DNA of 64,000 nt from contig CAJNOJ010000045.1 in assembly GCA_905250025.1 (NCBI GenBank), positions 186,001 through 250,000 on the forward strand, written 5' to 3'. The notes under the pieces are model-generated. The model saw nothing but the letters and a program-made list of their open reading frames with translations. It made no database searches and had not been told where the DNA came from. The stretch's first letter is position 1. Each line of letters starts with the position of its first letter. The stretch is from Adineta ricciae. Lineage: Eukaryota; Rotifera; Eurotatoria; Adinetida; Adinetidae. Made by a program: the position numbers and the translations under genes. Positions 1 to 10,851 of the stretch are shown in pieces.

Positions 1-422
1 GATCTACAAATTTAAGTTTCTTCGTTCGTTTTCTGTACAGTCTGACACAATTTCCTCAATAAATATGAAAATTGTAAAATATCTCGACCTTGCATTGACT
101 TTTGACATGGACTAGTATGAAAATGCATGTTAATGCAGCAATGACTAAGGTTGCTCTTTGGTCAATATGAAATATCTCTATTTAAGATAAGAACACATAT
201 GTTTTTGTTTATTTTAAACTATCATCTATGAATATGTATCATCAATTAGATGATATACTCACCCATAAGCTCCCGATGCCAAAACAACGTTTTGCGAATG
301 TTGAGTAATGTAAAACATGTCTTATCTATGTACTGACTGGAAAATGAAACGATTTCCATAAAAAGAGGCTCCCTTTTTATATCCTTTATGTTGTGCATTT
401 GTTTATTACCAAATATAACAAT
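1..422. other. 3' flank of the PPR gene, no gene seen
   Basis: AT-rich sequence between the window edge and the stop codon of the minus-strand PPR gene. I see no open frame with family resemblance, no RNA gene and no repeat. It should hold the 3' UTR of the PPR gene. Confidence 0.5.
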
Positions 423-2737
423 TCAGAAATGCTCGTCACACGAACATCGACCATCTTTTGTAAAACAATGAATTCTTAGTCGATCACGAACAATGATGTC
501 TCGTTGCGTCAAACATGCAATCAACTTTGTCACGTGATGACAATCAACGCACATTCGTAGGTTTTTTGTCAACTGTATTGTTGTACCCGATGGTGTGGAA
601 ATCAAGCTTAAAGCAATAGCCAACCGCTCAGAATGTCCATAAATGCTCCATTGATTGTCGTGATCTTCTTTGGTTAATACACTTTCGTTCGGTTGGTAGC
701 CCAATTGAGTTAGCTGTTCGTGTAAAATCTCTAATTGCTCGTAGATTTCCTTTGAACGAGGATGACGAGTATCCTGAGCATAGAACTCATACATAATGCC
801 GTTGATTTCTGTCCACGTTATACCGGCATACTTCGGTATTTTGTTTCTATACAAATTTTGTCGAAGAGCCAATGATTGATGATGATCGCCGATTGATGCA
901 TGAACATTTGCAGTTAATACAACGATAGCTGAACGCTGATCGTCAGTTAATGGCGTATTTGAATCGATCAATTTATTGTGAATTTCTAGTGCTAACGCGG
1001 CATTTTTATGTTTGCGACAAGCAGCTAAAAGAGATATGTAGAGAACAGGCGCATGTGGATGAAGTTCTTCGAATTGACAAATTAACGAGTGTGCTTCAGA
1101 CAACTGACCAGCACGACCATAGACGTCAACCTACGAGCACAAACGTAGTGTTAATCTATTTGCAGAAAAGTTGAAATTATGTACCAGTGCATTCCATATC
1201 TTTACTGATCGTTTTTCTTGAGGAATTTCGTCAAAAATCTTCTGAGCCTCTTCCACTAAACCACCGTGCGCACAAGCAGTCAATACACTAATCAATATCG
1301 AGTGTGTATTCCCTGTTAATTGATCTTTGCTTTGATAATACAGTGTCATAGCTTCTAAGGCTTGAGAATTGATTCCGTAGATATTAACTACACAACAGAA
1401 CTCTTCATTAAAGCACGAGACAACTTTTTACATACTCATCGACGATATACTTGGTTTACTTCTCATTGGCAATCGATTGAAAATATCTCTCGCTGCATTC
1501 AAATCTCCACACTTTCCGTATGTATCCATTCTAACAACGAAGAATGACCAATGGATTGAAAAGAAGTATAAACTCAACATTCGTACCTACAGTGCGTTGA
1601 GGATTTTCTCATTTGTTTCATAGGAGATTCCACTGGCTCTTAAATCCTCATGAATGGAACGAGCACGAGATGCTAAACCCAATTTTCCAGCTGCATTCAC
1701 AGCAACTAAATAAATGACTTGGTCAGTGCCAATTTGATTGGTTTGTTTCAAATAGTCATAGATAGCTAACGCTTTCGTGGGTAAGTTCTAAAAGAAACAA
1801 TGTGATCGATTGAGAAACAAATGAGATCAAACATACATTAACAATATACGCTTTCGCAAGAGTAGTAAATGAGATAATATCTGGTTCTTTCAAATCTTGA
1901 AACGTTTCCTCCATGCGAAGGATATTTCCACATTTTCCATCCATCTGAAAGAGAACAAATAATTACCGAACGAAAGAGCAAGTTTGATTAGTTACATCAA
2001 TTAATGCATTAGTCAACTTTCGATCATTAGCAAAGAAATCTTGCGTTGATGTCGATAGACTTTTCAATTCCAAATGAATTTTATCAGCCAATTCTATATT
2101 TCCGAGTTGTGCGATCGCATTTGCCCATAGCAGAAATGTTACAATGTTTCGTTCATTCTTTTGTAAATTCTCAGCAAATTGTACAGCCACTGTCGCTTGT
2201 TTGTTAATGATGTAACCTTTAATGAGAATATTTACAGCAATCACATGGTGATTAAGATGTTCTCTGTAGAAGATTTCTTCCGCTACAGATAAACGAAGTA
2301 ATATGAAGATTTATTCGTATGAAAAAAAGCGATTTACCAGTTCTCAGATCACCACATGTCGCGTACAATTGTAGGAGGCACGTGTGCACTTTGACATCTT
2401 CGTTTCGTTCGATAAATGTTGTTCGTTTTTGTCGAATGTATTCGTGTATACGTTTTCCTTCAGTTAAATTTCCCAACCGTATGCAGGCAGTTAAGGCAAG
2501 AAGGTAAGTTATGAAGTTCGGAGTGATGTCTGGATGTTGATTGATTAGATGATCGAACAGCACAAGCGTATTCTTCGGCGTGTTTTGCTTGTTCGATTGA
2601 GTCATGGCTATATTCCAATTGTACAGCTCTTTGGAATGGGATATGAAAGGTTGAGATTTGACATTTATTTGCGTTTGATGCCAGCGGACAATGGAAGATG
2701 AAAAACGGCGTAGAAGGAACAAATGGCGAGAAAACAT
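423..2737 (-). CDS. DYW-type pentatricopeptide repeat protein, 665 aa, seven exons
   Basis: Plant-type PPR-E-DYW protein, the family that carries out site-specific C-to-U RNA editing in organelles. I reconstruct seven exons with matching phases: 2338-2737, 1996-2282, 1837-1944, 1591-1787, 1436-1530, 1185-1387 and 423-1130; the introns are 48-60 bp, all GT-AG. The N-terminus (MFSRHLFLLRRFSSS) is Arg/Ser-rich and lacks acids, like a mitochondrial presequence. The middle holds degenerate PPR units with phrases such as LTACAHGGLVEEA, MDTYGKCGDL and VDVYGRAG. The C-terminal third has a PG-box-like segment and a cytidine-deaminase-like domain with H596xE598 and C624xxC627; a second metal site is formed by H651, C659 and C661. 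The last three residues are EHF instead of DYW. DYW proteins are standard in land plants, and bdelloid rotifers are among the few animals where they have been reported, attributed to horizontal transfer. The introns argue against contamination. The target RNA is unknown. Confidence 0.9.
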
Positions 2738-3087
2738 TCGTTAAAACTACTATTCGATTAGCAAGTATGTATGTATGTATGGTTAAGGACAGTTTTCATT
2801 TGTAGTATACGATGAACAAATGAAGAGATATGTTGGACAGATGTCGCCAGACTGTCTACTGCTGTATTTTTTTCGTAACGGTTTGTAAATCGTACGAGCT
2901 ACGCATTGTCTGATTTTAATTAACCGATTGTTTGTATGTTTTATTCTGAAAAGATCATAGGAAGTCTTCGTACACACAGACACACACATACCTGATCGAA
3001 TTTCAAATGCCAGCCATCGTTGTTTAAAAACGCATGCTAACACACTATGTGATCTTTTTCATTGCGACCATCCTAGAACAAGAAGCA
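2738..3087. promoter_or_regulatory. shared divergent 5' region of the PPR and carbonic anhydrase genes
   Basis: The two start codons face away from each other about 350 bp apart, so both promoters must lie here unless there are distant first exons. A short GTAT repeat lies near 2764-2781 and a CA-rich run near 2975-2992. I could not fix a TATA box or a start site. Confidence 0.4.
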
Positions 3088-3996
3088 ATGCTTCGACTAC
3101 TGCTCTTTTCATTATTAAGTTATTCGACTCTAGGAGAACTTCGTTCATCTACTCCTCATTGGGATTATCAAAGACATGGACCTGATGCTTGGCCACATGT
3201 ATTCGACGCATGCGAAGGAGATGCGCAATCGCCAATTGATATTCGTACATCACATGTGAAATACGATTCACACCTAGCACCACTCTTAATAAATAGTTAT
3301 ACTACAAATAATACCATATCTGTGTGGAATTTTACACACAATGGCCATACTATCATCGCTTATCCGTCGCCGTTATCTCGTCTTTCGATTAGTGGAGCGA
3401 GTCTTCGTGAAGTTTACTATCTAGTTAATGTGCACTTCCATTGGGGTTATCATCCATATCACGGTTCAGAACATACGATTGACTCGACCAAATTTCCTCT
3501 AGAGGTTCATTTCGTGCATGAAGCACGATCTCCCAATACATACGCTGTTCTCAGCGTGCTTTTTACTTTGCAAAGGCATGATAATGAACAATTGAATGAC
3601 TTGCTATCGATCGTCAATCAAACAATCAATGCATCCGTATGGATTGAGTATCGATTCGATGTCTCTCGTCTACTTCCAACGACTTCAACGAAACACTTTT
3701 TTCTTTATAATGGTTCCTTCACGGTACCGCCGTGTACAGAAGGAATCACTTGGATTGTCTTAGCCAAGCATGTTCCAATTTCAGTCGATCAACTAGAAAT
3801 CTTCTCTGGAAATTCCGTTCCATCCAATTTTCGATCTCCGCAAAAGCTATCTTCTAGGACAATTCTAGCTGATTTCGAACCAGAGCCATACGAAGTCGAA
3901 AGTTCACACGGTACTCCACATTCAACGGCAAATCACGCTCAAATATCGATGTTCTCACTCTCAATAATAATCGTTTCATTTTTAACCAACTATTAA
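3088..3996 (+). CDS. secreted alpha-carbonic anhydrase, probably GPI-anchored
   Basis: Alpha-class carbonic anhydrase, the zinc enzyme that hydrates CO2. Counting from the upstream in-frame Met at 3034, the zinc ligands are H134 and H136 (in HFHWG) and H159 (in EVHFVH). H105 (NGH) matches the proton-shuttle His64 of human CA II, and T230 (FTVPP) the active-site Thr199. C60 and C234 sit where extracellular forms such as CA IV have their disulfide. I prefer the Met at 3088 because it directly starts a signal peptide (MLRLLLFSLLSYSTLG). The last 17 residues are hydrophobic after a Ser/His-rich linker, as in GPI-anchored CA IV-like enzymes. It is a single exon, and several NxS/T sites fit a secreted protein. 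All catalytic residues are present, so it should be active at the cell surface. Confidence 0.92.
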   Translation: MLRLLLFSLLSYSTLGELRSSTPHWDYQRHGPDAWPHVFDACEGDAQSPIDIRTSHVKYDSHLAPLLINSYTTNNTISVWNFTHNGHTIIAYPSPLSRLSISGASLREVYYLVNVHFHWGYHPYHGSEHTIDSTKFPLEVHFVHEARSPNTYAVLSVLFTLQRHDNEQLNDLLSIVNQTINASVWIEYRFDVSRLLPTTSTKHFFLYNGSFTVPPCTEGITWIVLAKHVPISVDQLEIFSGNSVPSNFRSPQKLSSRTILADFEPEPYEVESSHGTPHSTANHAQISMFSLSIIIVSFLTNY

Positions 3997-4000
3997 TACT

Positions 4001-4115
4001 CAGGGTTATCCAAAAGTAATGTCGGAGCTATCTTATTTTCTTATAAAACGATCAGAAAAAATTTCTTTTTTTATAGAACGATAGAGAAAATGAAGCTCTA
4101 TTTTTCTATACTGAT
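4001..4115 (+). repeat. mariner-like terminal repeat, left-type orientation
   Basis: It begins with GGGTTATCCAAAAGTAATG, resembling mariner terminal repeats, and continues for about 110 bp. The reverse complement of this whole stretch recurs at 16291-16401, of its outer part at 30691-30760, and of its tip at 14578-14596 and 25256-25273. It starts 5 bp after the carbonic anhydrase stop codon. Confidence 0.65.
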
Positions 4116-5079
4116 TCATCCCTATCTAACTAGTGTTAAACTGATTACATTTCGAGCAAAACTATGATCGCACGAAATTCCACTTTGGCAATACGTAATC
4201 TTTTCGTCCATTTCTAGATTAGTTTTCTCTTTCTGTTCTTCTTTCCAGTTCTTTCTTCTCGTTATTTATCGAGTTTTTTTGCGTATTCTTGTTAATACAT
4301 ACAAAAAAAGATGGTGATCGAAAGAAAAGGAGATGTAAGCATATAAAAAAAAAACTTTATTACATCAAATGTTCAAAGTGGTCACCTTGATTAGGTGCTT
4401 TAAAAATTATTTGAAGGTATACAATGCGTTTGATATTTCGTGCTTTCTCTATCAGATAACTTATATCGAGTAGGCAAACATAACTGCCGATCGTTACAAA
4501 GTCAATCAACAATCCATAGAGAAGAGATACCTCGCGCTAATAGAATGTCATGATCATTTGAGAATATTTTTGGGAATTCATATGAAGTGCATGGAAGAGA
4601 GACAAGAAGAAAAATTTTGAAAATTGCTAGAGAAAGATATCATCATCAGTTTCAAAAAGGTTTAATAAATAATTTGAGATCAATGTTGACTAATCGACAT
4701 TTCATTTATTCGACCCTTTCAGAACAAAACGAGGATAATTTGGAGAAATGATTTTATGTGAATTACAGAGTTTTTCAAGGCACATTTTTTCATACGATTC
4801 TTTTTTTCGAAATTTCAGATTAAGTAATATGTTATCAAACTACAAGATACATTTCAGTTTGCTTTATTAGTTGTTTAAACAAAAAAATTTAAAAAACCTC
4901 TTTGTAACTCAGTATTGTTTTGTAGAAAAATCATAGCGAATGAGATCAAAATAGTATACCTTGGTAGAGTAGCCGACGCTTTATCTAACTGCGTTCAAAT
5001 AAAAAAACTGAAGTTTCGTTTAGTCAAGATAGATTATGAATAATTGTTAAAAATAACATAATCGACCTGTATATTGAAA
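4116..5079. other. AT-rich spacer, no intact gene
   Basis: No open frame over about 60 codons and no recognisable RNA gene. Given the terminal repeat on its left and the transposase remnant on its right, it is probably decayed transposon sequence, but I recognise no domain in it. Confidence 0.4.
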
Positions 5080-5900
5080 AATGTTATAATGAACAATCAG
5101 ATTTGGTTGAATTAACAGCCCTTTTTGATATATATTTTATTATAATAATTATATAAGAGAACGGCTTTGAATTTCTACGGGATATGTGATATCGATTAAA
5201 TAAAATTTCATCAAATTCAAGATTGTATTGCTTTTTTATGTTGTATGTTGATCATGATAAATTATTCGATGAATTGATTATTCAACAATCTTTATTCAAA
5301 GAAATTAAGTCATATCCTGAACCATTAAGTTAATAGATTCGAAAATATATTGATGATGATGTTTATCATACTACTGAAGGTATAACTAATGATAGATATG
5401 ATGAATGTGAATCAAATGAAGATCTTTTTCATAAACCAAAAGTTGATACTGATGAAAAAGAAAATCAAATTTGTGCTGATCAATTATGGGCATATCTTCT
5501 TGCAAATCGATTACTTTATGCAATGGAATAACACAAGTTGTTGCCCATATTTATTCAATTCCTTGTTATAATGCGTTTGCCGAAAGTGTCTTTATTCATA
5601 TGGAACACACATGGATACCAAATTGAAATTCAATCCCAACTGTAACAATTGCTACCCAATTAAAGACTAGACTAATTAGCAAGATGAAACGTGAAGATTT
5701 TTCGTCTTTTGCACAAACTCAACCAGAATTGATTAAATCTGCTAAAAGTAAGCAGAAATATACTTATGTAACAAAAAGGTGTATTAGGAAATGCAAACAA
5801 AGAAAATTCAATTTAAGCTTAGGCTTTTTATTTGTTTTTGGACATAGATATCGACAGAAAAGTGTATATGTGAACCACATGTTACAAAATAAAACATAAT
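5080..5900 (+). pseudogene. decayed hAT-like transposase C-terminus
   Basis: Pieces of one protein can be read in shifting frames. The order is an acidic stretch with CADQLWAYLLANRLLYAME, then YNAFAESVFIHMEHTW, then TQLKTRL, then KMKREDFSSFAQ and LIKSAKSKQKY. This order and wording resemble the C-terminal dimerisation region of hAT transposases, where an xAERxFS-like motif is followed by the target-independent tail. Stops and frameshifts separate the pieces (for example near 5530 and 5625), so no functional enzyme is made. The N-terminal half and the DDE residues are not visible. A hAT origin is my best reading; another DDE family is possible. Confidence 0.55.
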
Positions 5901-6189
5901 TTAGACTTTCCTACTATCTTCGAAGCACAGGGAAAAGATCTGAAAAACTATTTTTAACGTTAAAAATATCTTTCAAAACTAACTTCATATTGGTATCCTA
6001 TATTACTCGAAAAAAAATGTCTACCTCATATGTATCTTATTTTAAAGCCCTGGTATGGGTATGAACCAAGAAGATATACGTATCATCATCCTCGAACCTT
6101 CTTACGGATCAAAGCTTCCTTCTGAACATTAACAAGATGCAAACAATTACAGCAAGTATTGAACATAAGCGAATTAGATACAACATTTA

Positions 6190-9100
6190 TTAGGTAACAT
6201 TCCATTGTCTTCCAAGAATAACAGTTCGAAATCGTTTCGTAGCAGCATAGAATTCAGTTTTATATGATTTGGAAGGTACAACAAATACGATGAATGTAAG
6301 AGATGGTGGAATATATGATATAAAATATCCAAATAAATAAAGGGCAGGATATCGTACCGATTTCATACAACCAGATATGAATGAGATGATTAAACGAGGT
6401 GTAGCAAGTACAACTAAAAGCATAGCACTAACAATTAGATGATTATGTCGATGAAATTGTTCGTTTAAATGTTGTTGATAAGTTTGTTGTTGATGAGCTG
6501 TAGCACGACTTCGAGCAGCAACAAATATTATGGTAATAGCAGTGACAAGATTTATTATAAAGGGAACTAAAAAATGAAATATATTTATTGCTGAATTATA
6601 TATCTGAAGTGGAGGTGAATATTGAATTAAACACCATCTTCGATTTTCTTCTTCATCCTCAATAAGTTGTCGATTTATTGGATCATGTAAAATACTGGTC
6701 GTGGTAAATATTAAAATACTAATAATAGTCCATTTAACTGCTCGTCTACTTTTATTCTTATCATATTTGATACTCATTACTAGCGCAAGTGCTCTGTCAA
6801 TGCCGATACTTGCATTCAACCAATCTATAATAGTTGGTATCAATCGAAGTAGGAAATCAATTAAAATACATGAAATACGCAGGATAGTGATGTTTGTAAT
6901 AATTGACATTTGTGAAAGAATTAGCATGAAGAATTTAATTGAAAATATAAATGTTGAAAATAATGAAACGATTGATGTAGCTAAAAGATAATGTCTACAA
7001 CCTGATTCATCTTTGATTTTTCTTTGAAATGTTATTATGGATAGAATACTATTGACAAAACCAATAACTACCATAATAGTAGTTAAAACAATAGTAATTT
7101 TTACAATAGTTGGCTGATGGTTTACCGACAAGTGTGGTCGAATCTGATAGCCAAGAATAGCATCGAGAGAAAAATCAAATCCTTTTGTGGTAAATTGACA
7201 TTTACTCCCATAAAAACAATCTTCACAAACACAGAACGTCGAAAGTGGACAATTTGGACGATCTGAAAAACATTGCGCATTATTTTGACAATCTCCATAT
7301 CTTTTACAGGTGTATTTTACATTGAAATCAAATGAAAAACAATTTGCATATCCTTCTTCATTGCATAGACACATGAATGCTTCTTCATCATAAAAACATT
7401 TTAATTGCTGTTTGTCTCTACAGAGTAAATGATAATATTTAACACGACGTAATAATGAATATTTTGCAACTGTTTCATTATGAAATAATTGTAGAACATT
7501 TAAACATCGTTGTTCCATCTTCGTCTGAACTATACTAACTGATGAAGAAGTATTGTTTGCACTGACATATGTCAAAAAGTATTCTTTGGAAATTTGAACA
7601 ATAATAATATGAAAAGATATTGATATTTGAACTATGGCTTGATTTTGATCGAATGGAATTTTGACATTAATTGTTGTACGTATTGGATCATGTTCTGTTT
7701 GCACAGTAATAAAATGAACAAACAAAGAACGAGGAATTTCTATATCAATAAATGATATATGAACTTTTGTTTGTATTGTTTCACATGTTGGACCTGAAAA
7801 TCCAATTGGACATAGACATATAAAACTATTTCTTGATACTCGTTCATTTTCTGATATGCATTGTCCACCATTTTTGCAAGTTTGATTTTGACAAATCGAT
7901 TGAAGACGACAATGTGAACCATATTTTTCCACTGGACAAAGACACATAGATTGGTTATTACTTTTGCCGAGACATTTCGAATCTGCGGAACAATTACATT
8001 TATCTGAAATTGTACAATTGATGCCTGACCAACCAGAATTACAGACACAAAAATATTCATTCGGACTATTGACATATGCGTAACATCGACCATAACCACA
8101 GAAAACAGAACAGTTTTCCAATGAATTAATTGGATGAGCTGGAATAATAAAATATGCAGCTATTCGATTTACAGGAAGAAAAAGAAATTGAACTGGTAAA
8201 ATCCAGCTTGCATAATAAGTTAAATTGATTTTGTTATACGCATCGATTTTTACCTTATATTTTTTTGTTAGATTTTTTGGTCGTGATTGATAGAGTAAAT
8301 AAGTGAAATATTTCTTGTTACATTCATATGTTGATGCGTATGTTAACTGTTCATATGCGTGAATGACATTATCTTGATCAATAAGACTAATAATAATACC
8401 AAATACTCCATAACAGACTGGCGTGCATTTTCGACTAAATTGAAGCGTCAAACTAACGCGTTGACTTTGATATTGACATCGATTTCCATAATAACTCGGA
8501 GGACAAAGACAATGAATTTTCAACGAAATTCCAATATAAATCAAAATACCCCGATGACATGTTTCGGTTCGTTTAATTGTAAACTTTTTATTTGATACCA
8601 TCGTTTCTTGATCTACAATCAATTGAATCGAATCGTTTTTCGTTACCATCAATGATGAAAGATTTGTTCTAAGACGATCGAGCATAAAATATTTATATAG
8701 AGGAAATTTAAGTTTCCTATCTTCATCTAGACGTTTCAGAACATATTCCATATCTGATGAACAGTCTATTTTCCCTTCCATGAAACATATACGTTCCAAA
8801 CAAACATGAATATTGTGAACACATAAAGTATCATTCCAACATTTAAATCTCACTTGAAAACGCTCCGGTTTTTGCAGTCGACAATATTCTCTCTCATCTG
8901 TAGATCCAAGACAATCTATGATTCCATTTCCGGCTAGATAATAAGGTAAACATATGACTTTTTTTGTTATAGGAGAGATGCATTCGTGAGTATCGGGAGG
9001 ACATGTGGATGGGGAACAATTAAGTTCATCAATACCATTTGGACAATTCCAAGCTCCATCACATCGAGTATATAAATTATTGCATGGCCAATCATCACAA

Positions 9101-10851
9101 TGTGTTTCATCTGTTTCAATAAATTCGTCGATCGTTATAGGCTGTAGATGAACATATCCATTACACAAATTTTGAAATGTTATTTGTTGAGAAATACTCA
9201 TAATTTCATCGTCACCATTACGACAATCTTTTACACCATTTTGAAATAAAATGAATGAAATACATTTTTGTTCTGTTGAGCATTTAAAACGATGTTTATG
9301 ATTCCATTGACAAGCGTCAACATCTTTTTCATCAGCACCTTTATAACAATCTGGAACACCATCGAAGACTCGATGCGTTGAAATATACTTTGTCGTACCT
9401 GGACATTGAAAGAGTGTTGATCGATTATAATTCATTTCATGTTCGTTTTCAATTACAATGAGACAAGATTGGAAAAGATTGATAATATCAGTAAATGTAT
9501 AAAGATTTAATTCTTGCGTAGATTGACAAGTTGTACCATTTATACTCAATATTGAATTAGATGGAAGAAAAGGACATTTTCTCGCATCATAACAAACATA
9601 GTCGGGAAATATGTTTATCTCTCCATAATTAAAAAATATTGTTTGATTTGTTAAGTATACTAAGGATACATGGCCATGAAGAATAGGTCGCTGCGGGAAA
9701 ACAACAAATTCTGTGTGACATTCATCTACCATTCTAATATTACAACCTTCACCTCCATCATTGTCACATAGTGTGGTGCATTTGGGTATATTATAGTAAT
9801 TAAAATCGTCCTTAAGATAGAGATTATCAGCCATTGTGCAGAGTAGCAAAAACCAGCAGTTGTAAGATAGTGCAGAATGTTTAACGTATGAAAATAACGA
9901 GCTTTTAATAATAACATTTCGTCTATTGTCGCAATACCGACTACCTTCAAGAATTGAATCATCGCTAACGTCTCCATCACCACAAACAAAATTTTGAGGA
10001 TTCTTTCTATAAGTGCTTTCTTCACACCAAAACCCTGGGTCCCTTGAACACTTTGCGTGACGCTGTGCATATAAAATATTCTCATCCGTACCATCAATGC
10101 AATCTGAATAGTAGTAACCTTCGTTTAAGAATTCTTCTGGTATGCACATTCCATTGTGACACCGATATTCGTTTTCTTTACATTCATTTATTTCGAGTTC
10201 GAAACAGTTCTTTTCATCTGCATCATTCCCTAAACAATCGACTTTTCTATCACAAATTTCTCGCCAATCAAAACAAGCAGGTGCTGGTCCTCGATCACAA
10301 TCCAAATGTAAATAACATGTTATATCTGATTTATTCGTAAAACGTTTGTCGGTAAACGTTTTGTTAACAATAATGTTCAGTGGTAGACTTATATTAAATG
10401 TGTATTGACAAAATCTTCCAAACCATAGGACAGAGCAATTGTAAAACTTCTGAAATCTCAATGAAACGTTTGATGGTCCATCAAGATATTCATCATACAA
10501 TTCAACAAGATCAATTAATGCTGACCATGAAAGTAAATCAAATGTAGTAACTTGTTGTCTTCTTAATTCTTCAAATGTGAATGTAGTCAATACTTCTCCC
10601 TTTGTTTCTTCGTTATATACTTTTTCTGTTTCTGAAAATGGACGAATACAATATGGAATGATTTGATACCATGTTTTTAAATCATTTTCTCTCTCAAAGG
10701 ATCGAATTGTATAATCAACTACTCTGTAATATAAACAATCATAGTACAAACCATTATTAATTGTTTGATCCATGTAATACAAATACAATCGACCTTGAAC
10801 ATCTTGGGAACTTAATAGTAGAATACCGACAATATAGATTGACCATGTCAT
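6190..10851 (-). CDS. giant LDLa/EGF-repeat seven-transmembrane receptor, 1553 aa, single exon (copy A)
   Basis: Orphan receptor that joins a long extracellular region to a rhodopsin-like 7TM domain, resembling the LDLa-containing snail receptor GRL101 in outline. After a signal peptide (MTWSIYIVGILLLSSQDVQG) and about 150 residues of unknown fold come several LDLa modules (CDxxxDCxGxxDE-type repeats) up to about residue 720. A spaced EGF (LCPPSYYGNRC) and a block of EGF modules follow from about residue 930 (for example CLCPIGFSGPTC). Seven hydrophobic helices run from about 1245 to 1530. Helix 3 ends in IDRALAL in place of DRY, and helix 7 ends in VPSKSYKTEF in place of NPxxY. The whole 4.66-kb frame is intact without introns, unusual beside neighbours that have one every few hundred bases. 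Ligand and G protein are unknown. A 5' copy lies at 26196-28944. Confidence 0.85.
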   Translation of the reverse strand: MTWSIYIVGILLLSSQDVQGRLYLYYMDQTINNGLYYDCLYYRVVDYTIRSFERENDLKTWYQIIPYCIRPFSETEKVYNEETKGEVLTTFTFEELRRQQVTTFDLLSWSALIDLVELYDEYLDGPSNVSLRFQKFYNCSVLWFGRFCQYTFNISLPLNIIVNKTFTDKRFTNKSDITCYLHLDCDRGPAPACFDWREICDRKVDCLGNDADEKNCFELEINECKENEYRCHNGMCIPEEFLNEGYYYSDCIDGTDENILYAQRHAKCSRDPGFWCEESTYRKNPQNFVCGDGDVSDDSILEGSRYCDNRRNVIIKSSLFSYVKHSALSYNCWFLLLCTMADNLYLKDDFNYYNIPKCTTLCDNDGGEGCNIRMVDECHTEFVVFPQRPILHGHVSLVYLTNQTIFFNYGEINIFPDYVCYDARKCPFLPSNSILSINGTTCQSTQELNLYTFTDIINLFQSCLIVIENEHEMNYNRSTLFQCPGTTKYISTHRVFDGVPDCYKGADEKDVDACQWNHKHRFKCSTEQKCISFILFQNGVKDCRNGDDEIMSISQQITFQNLCNGYVHLQPITIDEFIETDETHCDDWPCNNLYTRCDGAWNCPNGIDELNCSPSTCPPDTHECISPITKKVICLPYYLAGNGIIDCLGSTDEREYCRLQKPERFQVRFKCWNDTLCVHNIHVCLERICFMEGKIDCSSDMEYVLKRLDEDRKLKFPLYKYFMLDRLRTNLSSLMVTKNDSIQLIVDQETMVSNKKFTIKRTETCHRGILIYIGISLKIHCLCPPSYYGNRCQYQSQRVSLTLQFSRKCTPVCYGVFGIIISLIDQDNVIHAYEQLTYASTYECNKKYFTYLLYQSRPKNLTKKYKVKIDAYNKINLTYYASWILPVQFLFLPVNRIAAYFIIPAHPINSLENCSVFCGYGRCYAYVNSPNEYFCVCNSGWSGINCTISDKCNCSADSKCLGKSNNQSMCLCPVEKYGSHCRLQSICQNQTCKNGGQCISENERVSRNSFICLCPIGFSGPTCETIQTKVHISFIDIEIPRSLFVHFITVQTEHDPIRTTINVKIPFDQNQAIVQISISFHIIIVQISKEYFLTYVSANNTSSSVSIVQTKMEQRCLNVLQLFHNETVAKYSLLRRVKYYHLLCRDKQQLKCFYDEEAFMCLCNEEGYANCFSFDFNVKYTCKRYGDCQNNAQCFSDRPNCPLSTFCVCEDCFYGSKCQFTTKGFDFSLDAILGYQIRPHLSVNHQPTIVKITIVLTTIMVVIGFVNSILSIITFQRKIKDESGCRHYLLATSIVSLFSTFIFSIKFFMLILSQMSIITNITILRISCILIDFLLRLIPTIIDWLNASIGIDRALALVMSIKYDKNKSRRAVKWTIISILIFTTTSILHDPINRQLIEDEEENRRWCLIQYSPPLQIYNSAINIFHFLVPFIINLVTAITIIFVAARSRATAHQQQTYQQHLNEQFHRHNHLIVSAMLLVVLATPRLIISFISGCMKSVRYPALYLFGYFISYIPPSLTFIVFVVPSKSYKTEFYAATKRFRTVILGRQWNVT

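Noticed and set aside
423-2737. PPR gene as plant contamination
   Set aside because: Most plant DYW genes lack introns or have few, while this one has six introns of rotifer size and lies on the same scaffold as animal genes.
7740-8099. Cys-poor minus-strand frame inside the receptor gene
   Set aside because: A shadow frame of the receptor EGF region in another reading frame, without its cysteine pattern.
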